Source: a virus. From it: a stretch of 64,000 nt of DNA. The stretch spans positions 1 to 64,000 of the IMG/VR virus record IMGVR_UViG_3300027763_002462, one strand, 5' to 3'. Shown here piece by piece: positions 27,404-35,600 of this stretch; position 1 is the first letter of the stretch; each line of letters begins with the position of its first letter. The notes below the pieces were generated by a model that was not told the DNA's origin, searched no databases, and saw only the letters and a list, made by a program, of their open reading frames with translations. A program made the translations under genes and the position numbers.

Positions 27404-27856
27404 TTACTTGCTAAGGTCAAATTCCAAATATTCGTAAGTTAATTTGTTGTTTGAAAAAATGTCAGTTAACTCGCGAAGGACCTCTTTTAAAAATGGTCTT
27501 ACGTCTACTGTATAACGAACTTTTGGCGGATAAAATTTTCCGTCAAAAACTCTATGACAAATTGTCTGTTCTCCAACTTTAACATAAATGTTAAAAATTT
27601 CAGGACCCTCAGTGTAAGATGTCTCCATAATTGATGGGTCATGCGCAATTGCGTCTCTGTTGTCCATCATGTAAATTACAGTCTTCATTTTCAAAGCATA
27701 TTGTAATTCATTTTTCAAACTCAGGATGAATTCATACAACTCCACCGAGTTTTTTGCTTTCGGGATATACCCTCTAACGTTGAAAAATCTTTGAACTACA
27801 ATGTTGTCATTCAATGTTAAAAGGAATTCCATTTTCGTGCTGTCTTGCTCTCTCAT
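27404..27856 (-). CDS. Conserved-looking replication-operon protein, unknown
   Basis: 150 residues starting MREQDSTKMEFLLTLNDNIV; an internal Met at residue 9 is a possible alternative start. The sequence is mixed alpha/beta with a helix LYEFILSLKNELQYALKMKT and a C-terminal amphipathic helix followed by YEYLEFDLSK. No cysteine motif, membrane segment or nucleotide-binding loop is visible. It begins 3 bases after the 5' exonuclease stop and ends 38 bases before the helicase, so its product probably serves replication or recombination, perhaps as a helicase accessory factor. That role is inferred only from position. Confidence 0.6.
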   Translation of the reverse strand: MREQDSTKMEFLLTLNDNIVVQRFFNVRGYIPKAKNSVELYEFILSLKNELQYALKMKTVIYMMDNRDAIAHDPSIMETSYTEGPEIFNIYVKVGEQTICHRVFDGKFYPPKVRYTVDVRPFLKEVLRELTDIFSNNKLTYEYLEFDLSK

Positions 27857-27859
27857 GTT

Positions 27860-28861
27860 TTAATTTTTGTTTGTGTTACGTTTTTCTTTTCGTGTTAATT
27901 TCATAAATGGTTTGAGGAAATTTACCCAAGCCTCGTCGTTCTTGGGGAGGTACTTAAAGAGTCCATCCTCCATCATCAGTCTCATTAAGTTTTTGTATCC
28001 TCTATCTGTAGGGTCAATTGTATCGGTATGTATCTGTGTTACAAGTTCTTTACCTTCATCGGTAATAAGTGGGTTCTCAAGGTCTACAATCTTCTTATTT
28101 GTGTTGTAGAAGTCTTCACCAAGTATACCGCTTTTTGTCTTACCAGTCAAAATATTTTCAAGGGCTTTTGGTTTTTTCTTTTGCTCGTTATTTCGTGCAA
28201 TATAAAGTAATTCTTCCATAGTACAGGGTTTTTTATGTAATTCAGGAAAGAACTTTAATAAAGTTTTTTCCCCTAACCCTTCAATACCATCGATATTATC
28301 AGACTTGTCTCCTGTGAAAATTTTGGTAACTAAAACATTATAATGTGGTATGTCAACCTTATTGATGGTTATCATATCTCCGTTCTTAAAATATTGTTTT
28401 GAGATTGGAGAATATATGGTAACTCTTTCTGATATGAGTTGTGTTAAGTCTTTATCTGCAGAGAAGATAATGATATCCTCCTCATTCGATACTTTACAGT
28501 AGTAAGCTATCAAGTCATCAGCCTCGTTGTTTATCATTTCAACTTGGCGTACGAATATCTCCTCGAGGTATTGTTTAACTCGAGATTTTTGTTGAAGGTA
28601 TGACTCGTACTTGTACTCGTTCATATCCTGTCTTCTATTCGCCTTGTATTGTGGGTATATCGATTTCCTGATAGATGAGTTCGAGTCTCCGTCCCAAAAG
28701 ACAACAACCTTATCCAAGTTGTGCTCTTCCAAGAACTTTCTTAAGATGTTGATGAAGTGATAGATTCCACCTAAGTGGTCACCGCCATCATACATCTCTC
28801 TTACTCCGTGAAATCCTATTTTAAACAGATTGTCTCCGTCTACTAATAATGTCTTAATCAC
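27860..28861 (-). CDS. 5'-3' exonuclease / RNase H-like (T4 rnh, FEN family)
   Basis: 333 residues (T4 RNase H 305). Acidic metal-binding motifs are in FEN order: LLVDGDNLFKIGF near residue 4-16, VVFWDGDSNSSIRKSIYPQY with KANRRQ (about 54-80), NNEADDLIAYY (about 112-122), FSADKDLTQL (about 133-142) and FTGDKSDNIDGIEGLGEKT (about 182-200), the last leading into the helix-3-turn-helix. The enzyme removes RNA primers and 5' flaps on the lagging strand. The start codon is GTG (28859-28861, minus), as no ATG lies suitably upstream of the LLVDGDN motif. It lies about 30 bases after uvsX in the replication operon. Confidence 0.9.
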   Translation of the reverse strand: MIKTLLVDGDNLFKIGFHGVREMYDGGDHLGGIYHFINILRKFLEEHNLDKVVVFWDGDSNSSIRKSIYPQYKANRRQDMNEYKYESYLQQKSRVKQYLEEIFVRQVEMINNEADDLIAYYCKVSNEEDIIIFSADKDLTQLISERVTIYSPISKQYFKNGDMITINKVDIPHYNVLVTKIFTGDKSDNIDGIEGLGEKTLLKFFPELHKKPCTMEELLYIARNNEQKKKPKALENILTGKTKSGILGEDFYNTNKKIVDLENPLITDEGKELVTQIHTDTIDPTDRGYKNLMRLMMEDGLFKYLPKNDEAWVNFLKPFMKLTRKEKRNTNKN

Positions 28862-28892
28862 TGTTGTGATTTAAATTGTGAAACAATATATA

Positions 28893-29894
28893 CTAATCCT
28901 CTTTTTCTTCTTTCAAATCAAAGTCACCGTCGGTTCCAATGATATCTTTCCAATAGTCTGCGTATTCTTTTTTATATTTTTCTAAAGAAGTTTTTTCTTC
29001 ACTAGCTTCTTTACCTCCAATGAATCCGTGTGGAGTAACAATAATCTTTCCGTCGTCATAACCCAATCCATTGATGTGGTTTTTCATTACAGAAACTTTT
29101 GTTCTTGATGCAAACTTAATAGTTCTCTTATCTTTTGTTGCGGTAATTTTAGTTGTACCCGCACCTTTTTGGTTTCCGAATAAGAATACTAATGATGAGT
29201 TTAACCAAATGGCCTCACCACCTTTAGCTTTAATCTTTGGTTGTCCAAATGGATTGTCAGGTAATTCAACCCACGGTTGGTTAACAATAACCAATGTGTT
29301 TTCGTATTTAGAATCTGCTTTACGAGACCCTGAAATTCTTTGGTTAATGCCCATACCAATCTTGTCGGCTAAAGTACTTGCATTGTGTTGTTTACCACCT
29401 TTACCTTCGAATGTCATCTTACATGGTACAGAACCAACTGAGTCCCATAAGAATAACAAACTGTAGTCAAGGTTACCTTTCTCTTGTTCGTCTAACAAGT
29501 TGTTGATGTAGTCGGTGATTTGTTCGATGTAGTTGAAGTTATTGTTGAAGATGTAAAAACCATCCCAATCTAACTCACCCGTTTCTTCATCAACTACTTC
29601 CTCGCAATCAAACCCCATCAATTTGGCGTGTTCAAATGACCATTTTTGTTCTGTGATAATAAACACAGGAAGGATACCTTTCTTTTGAGCATCAACCGCA
29701 GTCTTTACAAGTGCAGTAGTCTTACCTGTATCTGAGTGACCAAGTAACATATTCAAGTGTCCAATCGCAGGACCTGGTAGACCAACCGCATCCAAGAAAT
29801 CAGGACCTAAGTCAAAAAACCTTTGTGGTTTATATTTTGCTGAGGTTGAGAATTTGTCTTTAATAGACTTAAAATCGTTTTTCTTAATTGCCAT
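28893..29894 (-). CDS. UvsX/RecA-like recombinase
   Basis: 333 residues (T4 UvsX 391). Walker A is GHSDTGKT at 52-59; the catalytic Glu region is VFIITEQKW near 80, and Walker B is YSLLFLWDSVGS near 150. NTLVIVNQPWVELPDNPFGQ carries the RecA-type Gln switch, and the following region (KAKGGEAIWLNSSLVFLFG) matches UvsX loop 2. The acidic C-terminus (DGDFDLKEEKED) is typical of RecA-type proteins. It forms filaments on ssDNA for strand exchange and recombination-dependent replication, working with the gp32-type protein upstream. Its start overlaps the preceding 97-residue gene by 11 bases, so translation is coupled. Confidence 0.92.
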   Translation of the reverse strand: MAIKKNDFKSIKDKFSTSAKYKPQRFFDLGPDFLDAVGLPGPAIGHLNMLLGHSDTGKTTALVKTAVDAQKKGILPVFIITEQKWSFEHAKLMGFDCEEVVDEETGELDWDGFYIFNNNFNYIEQITDYINNLLDEQEKGNLDYSLLFLWDSVGSVPCKMTFEGKGGKQHNASTLADKIGMGINQRISGSRKADSKYENTLVIVNQPWVELPDNPFGQPKIKAKGGEAIWLNSSLVFLFGNQKGAGTTKITATKDKRTIKFASRTKVSVMKNHINGLGYDDGKIIVTPHGFIGGKEASEEKTSLEKYKKEYADYWKDIIGTDGDFDLKEEKED

Positions 29895-30177
29895 TTTCTA
29901 TTCTTTTAATGTTTGGTAATTTATTCTGTTTTGGTCCTTTATAAAATGTTTCGTCTTGTTCATACAAAACTCCAACTTCTTCTTCGTGAAAAGTGATTAG
30001 ACTAAATGTCATTTGACCATTGTCGTCTACTTCTTTCATCATACCAAACAAAACTGTATCACCAATTTCTTTACTTCTACCTGAGAAGTAATTTTTATCT
30101 TTAAGTTGACTTAGGAATTCATAAGACAGCGTTTTATTGTCTTTCAACTGTAAGTCAATTTCTTCTTTAAATGTCAT
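29884..30177 (-). CDS. Small protein preceding uvsX, unknown
   Basis: 97 residues, beginning [21 protein letters not shown] short helical N-terminus is followed by beta-rich sequence ([35 protein letters not shown]) and a basic C-terminus ([18 protein letters not shown]), suggesting a small mixed-fold protein. It overlaps the HNH gene by 11 bases at its start and uvsX by 11 bases at its end. T4-like phages encode a UvsY mediator that loads UvsX (137 residues in T4), but I see no sequence match, and the position alone is weak evidence. No enzymatic motif recognised. Confidence 0.55.
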   Translation of the reverse strand: MTFKEEIDLQLKDNKTLSYEFLSQLKDKNYFSGRSKEIGDTVLFGMMKEVDDNGQMTFSLITFHEEEVGVLYEQDETFYKGPKQNKLPNIKRIENGN

Positions 30178-30715
30178 GTGTTTTATTTTTTAAACTTTGA
30201 TAAAAATTCAGATGTTTTTCTTTTGTGTCAAGTAACTCGTCTTTTTTTGTTTTGTATACCATTAATTCAGGAACATAAGTTAAATGTCGATGTAAAAAAT
30301 TATGTTCTTGAATAGATAATTGAACTATGTCTAACCAATCTTCTTGATTATATGACCAATGATGTAGATGAAATCCTTGTATTTTTGTTAAATAAAGTTC
30401 TGTATATCTAGACGCCATATATTTTTCAGGAAACTTCTGTCGATATTTCTTCATTGTTTCTCTTTTCTTTTCTGTCGATGGATTAAAGAGTCCTTTATAA
30501 TTCAATCTATAATACTTTTCTCTATTTCTTTCTCGTTCTTTTTCTATCCACTCTGGATTGTTTTTTAATTCAATCTCTCTTGTCCTAACATCAATTTTTG
30601 TACACTCTTTACATTTACCTAAATAACCATCAGCCATTTCTTTATGTTTATAAAAATGCGTGATTGGTAATATTTTGTTACATTTGAAACATTTTTTTTC
30701 TGTAATTTCCTCCAT
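30167..30715 (-). CDS. HNH-type endonuclease-like zinc protein
   Basis: 182 residues. The N-terminus has a treble-clef-like zinc knuckle ([16 protein letters not shown] then GYLGKCKEC), common at the front of phage HNH proteins. The middle is a long basic helix ([33 protein letters not shown]). The C-terminal half contains [14 protein letters not shown] and [10 protein letters not shown], resembling the H-H...N...H layout of HNH nucleases. Such genes are often homing endonucleases between essential genes, and this one separates gp32 from uvsX. It has its own TATTTAT motif, set inside an 11-base-pair inverted repeat that abuts the ATG. Nuclease activity is likely but the central Asn of the motif is not certain by eye. 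Confidence 0.7.
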   Translation of the reverse strand: MEEITEKKCFKCNKILPITHFYKHKEMADGYLGKCKECTKIDVRTREIELKNNPEWIEKERERNREKYYRLNYKGLFNPSTEKKRETMKKYRQKFPEKYMASRYTELYLTKIQGFHLHHWSYNQEDWLDIVQLSIQEHNFLHRHLTYVPELMVYKTKKDELLDTKEKHLNFYQSLKNKTHDI

Positions 30716-30754
30716 AATCTTTCTAGTATTTAATTATAAATATCTAGAAAGATT
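30716..30754. repeat. 11-bp perfect inverted repeat around the HNH promoter motif
   Basis: AATCTTTCTAG (30716-30726) and CTAGAAAGATT (30744-30754) flank a 17-base AT-only spacer that includes TATTTAT on the minus strand. One arm touches the HNH start codon; the other lies 20 bases past the gp32 stop. There is no T-run, so an operator or RNA hairpin masking the start is more likely than a terminator. Confidence 0.75.
30736..30742 (-). promoter_or_regulatory. TATTTAT motif before HNH gene
   Basis: GATATTTATAATTAAATA in coding orientation, 20 bases before the ATG and inside the loop of an 11-bp inverted repeat. Confidence 0.5.
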
Positions 30755-30774
30755 AGAAAGGTATTTTTACCATT

Positions 30775-31635
30775 TTAAAATGGGAGGTCTGAATCTGGTT
30801 CGTCATCCGATTGTGGGTCTAAAGTTACAGCTGGTGTAGATTTAGAAGTTCCACCACCAAAAGACTCGGTAGCTACTGAATTACTTTCGTAAACATATCC
30901 ACCTTTTTCAGTGTCCCATTTTGGAGTCTCTCCGCGAGCAATCGCCTCAAGGTAGTCAATAGGTTTTTTAGAATAAACGTCTAACCAAGTTAACTCATTA
31001 TTAATCCATGCACTTGCCTGTGCTGGGTCTGTATGAACAGGAGCTGGGTCGTCGTACATAACTGTAGATACTGTTGTATACTCCTTACCTTTTGGAGTTT
31101 TAGCTTTAGATAACTCAATAACCAAATCACGACCTTTTTCAGCATCAGTGATGTCACCTTTGTTTCTCCAAATTGGAATGATTTTATCTAAGATACCATC
31201 ATTCTTGTAATTGTGTTTGAATCTCCAAAATTTTGGACCGTCTTCTTCATGGTCTCTGTCGATAACCTTAACGATATAAAATTTACGAGAACGGTATTGA
31301 GCCGCTAACAATTTGTCAGACTCTTTACCTGTTGCAATTAACTCTTCGTAAACCTCGTTTAAAGGTGAACGTTCGTTATCGTTCTTACCTGGGTCGTAGA
31401 ACTTTTGCCATTGTCCACCTACTTGGATTTCGTGGTACCATGCTTCTTTGAATGGTGAAGAACCATCTGTGGTAGGAAGAATTCTTACTCTTCTCTGACC
31501 TGACTTCTCTTTATCCCCAAGGATTAAAGCGAAATACCTTTTCATTCTTTCGTCTTGCGACATTTTACTTTGGGCCCCGCCCGATGCGCTTTGCGTTTTT
31601 TCGTACTGTGCCAATACGGCGTCTAATGAACTCAT
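30775..31635 (-). CDS. ssDNA-binding protein, T4 gp32-like, without zinc finger
   Basis: 286 residues from the ATG at 31635 (MSSLDAVLAQYEKTQ). A TTG-initiated longer reading frame from 31671 is excluded because that codon overlaps the -10 element. N-terminal basic/helical segment, then a gp32-like core: RVRILPTTDGSSPFKEAWYH, GGQWQKFYDPGKNDNERSPL, YRSRKFYIVKVIDRDHEEDG and PKFWRFKHNYKNDGILDKII. A Gly/Ser/Thr-rich linker leads to an acidic tail ending DDEPDSDLPF. The chain contains no cysteine, so the gp32 zinc site (His/Cys3 in T4) is absent. The last six residues match the tip of bacterial SSB proteins that recruits repair and replication partners. It coats ssDNA during replication and recombination. 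It heads the replication operon, driven by a near-consensus promoter at 31669-31700. Confidence 0.88.
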   Translation of the reverse strand: MSSLDAVLAQYEKTQSASGGAQSKMSQDERMKRYFALILGDKEKSGQRRVRILPTTDGSSPFKEAWYHEIQVGGQWQKFYDPGKNDNERSPLNEVYEELIATGKESDKLLAAQYRSRKFYIVKVIDRDHEEDGPKFWRFKHNYKNDGILDKIIPIWRNKGDITDAEKGRDLVIELSKAKTPKGKEYTTVSTVMYDDPAPVHTDPAQASAWINNELTWLDVYSKKPIDYLEAIARGETPKWDTEKGGYVYESNSVATESFGGGTSKSTPAVTLDPQSDDEPDSDLPF

Positions 31636-31668
31636 GTTTTTAAGTTTTAAATTATTAAATGTGTTATA

Positions 31669-31700
31669 CAATTATAGGTGAGTCTATGCGTTTTGTCAAA
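31669..31700 (-). promoter_or_regulatory. Strong early/middle-type promoter for gp32 and the replication operon
   Basis: On the minus strand: TTGACA (31694-31699), a 17-base spacer, then TATAAT (31671-31676), a perfect bacterial sigma-70 consensus. The same DNA reads TTTG, 20 bases, TATAATTG, which fits the Bacteroidota -33/-7 pattern (TTTG, TAnnTTTG) with one mismatch. The predicted transcript start is about 30 bases before the gp32 ATG. No TATTTAT motif is present here. Confidence 0.85.
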
Positions 31701-31704
31701 TAAA

Positions 31705-31726
31705 AAAGGTGTCTTTCGACACCTTT
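31705..31726 (-). terminator. Intrinsic terminator before the gp32 promoter
   Basis: A perfect 9-bp stem (AAAGGTGTC / GACACCTTT) with a GAAA tetraloop on the minus strand, followed by TTTTTTATTTG. It ends the 32664-31730 unit and directly abuts the gp32 -35 element. Confidence 0.9.
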
Positions 31727-31729
31727 AAA

Positions 31730-32434
31730 TTATTTAAATGAAGTTTTGTACGTGTCCGTTTCGGCAGCTCCTCCAGGTTGAAATGAATTTTTAATGTCAG
31801 ATACGTTAATGTCTTTTACTTCGTCTGCAGTTAAAATATAATCATTTTTTCCCGTCTTTTCCATCTCTTCTGATTTATCATCAAAAAATTGTGAAAGTTT
31901 TTGGTTGAATGGATATGAATCGTAAGTTCTTAACTCTAATTTTTCTTGTGGAGTTTTTTCTCTGTATTTTTCAATCTTAGCTTCAAGTGAATTTAACTTA
32001 TTCATGATGTTATCCATCTCTCCAAGTCTTGATTGTAAATCATTTAATTGTCCAAATAGATTGTTAAAATATTCTTCTTGTTTTGTTTCAATACTTTTTT
32101 GTGAGTCTACTAATTCTGTAATATCAAGTTCTTCAGATTCACCTTCACCTTTATCTGTTTTTTCTTCAGACTCTCCATCGTCGTTAAGTTTCTCAACGTC
32201 GGGGTCGTTTTCAACATCTATAGGTTCTCCACCTGCTGGTGCTGGCGCTGGGGGTGGTACCGCTCCTGCTTCCGCTGGAGGTGGTGGAGCTCCCGCTCCT
32301 ACGTCTCCTGGTAATGGTGCCAATGCCCCTAAATCTTGTTCAGGTGCTGCAACGTCAGCCGCTTGTTCCATGATATATTGATTGATACTTTTGTATCTAT
32401 CAATCTCACTTAATATTTTTTTATCTAAACTCAT
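31730..32434 (-). CDS. Acidic coiled-coil protein with Ala/Pro-rich linker, unknown
   Basis: 234 residues. N-terminal helix (MSLDKKILSEIDRYKSINQY), then an Ala/Pro/Gly-rich linker at about 28-72 (GAGAPPPPAEAGAVPPPAPA), an acidic stretch (DGESEEKTDKGEGESEELDI), a coiled coil at about 108-160 (GQLNDLQSRLGEMDNIMNKL) and a C-terminal region YILTADEVKDINVSDIKNSF. The codon use of the Ala/Pro linker is noticeably richer in G+C than the neighbours. The plan of acidic plus coiled-coil suggests a scaffold- or adaptor-type protein, but I recognise no family. It follows a 74-residue gene in a two-gene unit after the 2593-residue hub protein and ends at a terminator. Confidence 0.6.
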   Translation of the reverse strand: MSLDKKILSEIDRYKSINQYIMEQAADVAAPEQDLGALAPLPGDVGAGAPPPPAEAGAVPPPAPAPAGGEPIDVENDPDVEKLNDDGESEEKTDKGEGESEELDITELVDSQKSIETKQEEYFNNLFGQLNDLQSRLGEMDNIMNKLNSLEAKIEKYREKTPQEKLELRTYDSYPFNQKLSQFFDDKSEEMEKTGKNDYILTADEVKDINVSDIKNSFQPGGAAETDTYKTSFK

Positions 32435-32439
32435 TTGTT

Positions 32440-32664
32440 TTATCCGTTTAATAGTTGTTTAATTCCTCTTGATGTTTCTACTCTAACTTTTCTGTTAGCG
32501 TTAACTTGATGACCTGCTCTTTCGATAAGTCCATCTCTTTCTCTAACGGTGTAACAATCCCCTGTGTCTAAGTCACATACTTGTTTTGTTCCGTCTCCGT
32601 TATCTTCTTCAGAATATCTTGTAGATTTTCCTAAGTAGTTGTCTAATGCTGTTTTTATGTTCAT
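32440..32664 (-). CDS. 74-residue protein, unknown
   Basis: Starts MNIKTALDNYLGKSTRYSEE, with a central beta pair holding two cysteines (KQVCDLDTGDCYTVRERDGL) and a basic C-terminus ending GIKQLLNG. The cysteine pair could form a disulphide or a metal site. It has its own TATTTAT motif 14 bases before the ATG and is separated from the following gene by 5 bases, so the two are probably co-expressed late in infection. No family recognised; reading-frame quality and signals support a real gene. Confidence 0.6.
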   Translation of the reverse strand: MNIKTALDNYLGKSTRYSEEDNGDGTKQVCDLDTGDCYTVRERDGLIERAGHQVNANRKVRVETSRGIKQLLNG

Positions 32665-32678
32665 AAGAATCTTTTTAT

Positions 32679-32685
32679 ATAAATA
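32679..32685 (-). promoter_or_regulatory. TATTTAT motif before the 74-residue gene
   Basis: CATATTTATATAAAAAG in coding orientation, 14 bases before the ATG at 32664 and just after the stop of the 2593-residue hub gene. Confidence 0.5.
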
Positions 32686-32695
32686 TGTTGTTATG

Positions 32696-35600
32696 CTATA
32701 AAGTGAATGGTGGACTCAATACTGTTTGCACCAAGACTTCTCCGCCTATCGGTGATGTATACCCATATGGTAGATAGTTTATTTTTAAATTAAAAGTACC
32801 TTTTGAATTTACAGTATAAACATAGGTATATTTGTAGTCAATTCCTTGTGTTTTAGAAGCAGATAGTACAGGGTACCCATCTAAATCTACAATTATGTTA
32901 TCACCATAATCAGCATCTTTAAACTCAGGAGCATTAAATTTATATGTTATATAACCTCCCGCAAGTTTTTTAATATTAAAGTATTCAGTACCATTTCCTT
33001 GTATTACATCACTTTCTCCAACCAATGTAATTGACAATGGTTTTTCAGGATACGTTAGTTTCTTTGTTGTTACATTATTTCCTGAACGAGTAAAATTGAA
33101 ATTGAATGCTTGTTCAACTGGTTTTGGGTATTTAACTTTATCTGCGGCTATTGCATTAACAACAAATTGTATTGTAACTATTTGACCGTCCTTAATTGGT
33201 AACGTTTTAAATGGTTCAATAGGCTTATTAATAATAATATCCGCAACTTCACTATATGTTATATTAAACACATTATTAATAACATTATTACTAAGGATTG
33301 TTTTTGCTTCTCTATTTAATTTTTTGGTTTTGGTATTGTTTGTTATAACTTCATCAAACACAGATATATTCATATTAACATCACTTTTTATAGTCCATGT
33401 ACCTGCATTAGGATTAACATTAACTGTTAATTTATTTGTTATTTCTCCATTAAAAATATCTTCTGTTGTAGATAATAATGTCAAAGGTCCAGTAGTTTGT
33501 GGATTTGTATTAATTGACTCCACATTTGCCAATTGCGTTGTTGTATTTGCTGCCGTTGGATTGGTAGCATCTCCTGGTGATAATGAACTAACCCCATTCA
33601 ACGCAGGATTATAGTTAAACAATACATTCCCTGTAAACGTTCCATGGTCAGTTTTAATTTCAATTTTACCTGAAGCAGCAACAGTTCCTGTGGCAATCTG
33701 AGGTACAACAAATCTTAATGTTTCATCATTATAAATTGTTACATCTTTAAATGGAACAACTTTATTCATAAGTTTAACTTCTTTAGTTGTTGATAAGAAT
33801 CTACCATTAACTTGTACAATAGTTCCTGTATATCCCTGTAATGGGGCGAACGATGTAAACACTGGCGGCGGACATAAAATTGTTGAGTTTGCCATGCTTG
33901 AAACTTTGTCAATCATTTTTAATTGCTCACTAATACTTGCAGACTCAGCAGGTGTTTTAGCGTTTTTAATGTCGGCTTTAAGTTCTGTTTTCTTAATTGC
34001 CGATTTTAAATCTTTAGACGCATCTAAACTCGATAACCCAACATTAACTGCGGATGATAAAGCTTTATATAATGTATCTGTTGTTTCTTTAAATTGAGTA
34101 ATATTTGCATCATAATACTCAGAACTAACATTAGAACCTGGCCAATCACAAATATAATATTTCGCCAATCCTCCTGATAAAATTCTTGGAATATTTGGTT
34201 CAATTCTTGCACCCATAAATCTAACATATGAATCAAGAGTGTCAAAATGTGTCACAGGGTGTGATATGTTTGTTGACGGATTACTCTTAGACTTAACACA
34301 ACTATATGTTGTTGATAATTGAGTCGTTTGAGACCCCCAATCAACATCTAAAGAAATCATACCTAAGTTATTATTCCATCCGTTAAACAATCCAATTTTA
34401 CTACTTGAGGTTTGTTGGAAAGTTTTAAGATACGACATACAATATATGATAGTTTGAAGACTAACATTATTTGGAAATAATCTTGTTAAAGTATCCGCTA
34501 ATTCTTTTTCATTTTTATTTGTTAAATCTCCTTTCACTGAAACGTACTTACCAGGACTATTAACAGGATTGTACACTTTAAGAACATTACCCTCACAAGA
34601 ATTTGTTGTATCTAAAGTATTATCTGCTTTTTGAGAAATTTGTTGTGCCTTAACCGCGTTAGTTGTTCCAGATACTGTTACACTATCTTTATTGATTTTA
34701 AGAAGTTCTTCTAACTTAGTAATAAGGTTTTGATTAATACTCTGTAAGAAAGTATCAATTGCTGGCAAATCATAAATACCCTGTCTAATTCCTGTAAATG
34801 TTGTTTGAAAATTACCAGGTTGTATTGTATGTTGCACATCTTGAATCATGTACGGTCCATTAAACATTGGAACGTGTCTTAAGTTAAAATACATCGTTGG
34901 TTGTAACAAGGCATTACCTAAACAAACAACACTACATTTATAACTTCTTTGTTTATAAAGATTATATAAACTTACGTTTTGTGTTGCGGTTTGTCTACCT
35001 GACGATTGGTCAACCATATTCAATTGAGTATTAATTGATTCTGATGTTGCAGTACCATTGTCTTGACTAACGCTAAACGAATAGAATATATTTTGATTTC
35101 TAATACCAATATCTACGTTAAACCCAACACATTTATTTGATACCGCCCAATCTTTTTTACCTTTATAATCTTCAATTAATGGATTTTCAGAAGCTCTCCT
35201 CATTTCAAATGCATCATCTCTAAATTTAAAGTTACCTTTAGGTAGGTCTAAATATTGCGAAGGTTTACCCGCATAAAAACAAACCATTTTTGGTCCTGAT
35301 TTTCTATAATCAACATCCAAATATGTTCCCCACATACTATTAGCAAAATCTAATGAACCCTCAGCCTTTGGAATTGTGGTTCCATCAACATCTTGTACGT
35401 TGTAAAAATTAACGTATGCTGGTAAATTCATAATATTAAAGTTATTCTTAATAAGAATACCACTAATAAACGTATAAACACTCATGGCTTGGTTAAGAGA
35501 ATATTCTCCATTACCTTTACCTCCTCCAAACATATACTTCAAATCAAAAATATCTAATAAGATAGTGTCACCAATATTTCTTGATGCTCTATCTAAGAAC

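Noticed and set aside
29884-30177. The 97-residue gene as UvsY
   Set aside because: Position beside uvsX is suggestive but no sequence similarity is visible.
31636-31671. A longer gp32 start at a TTG at 31671
   Set aside because: The codon overlaps the -10 element and would precede the predicted transcript start.
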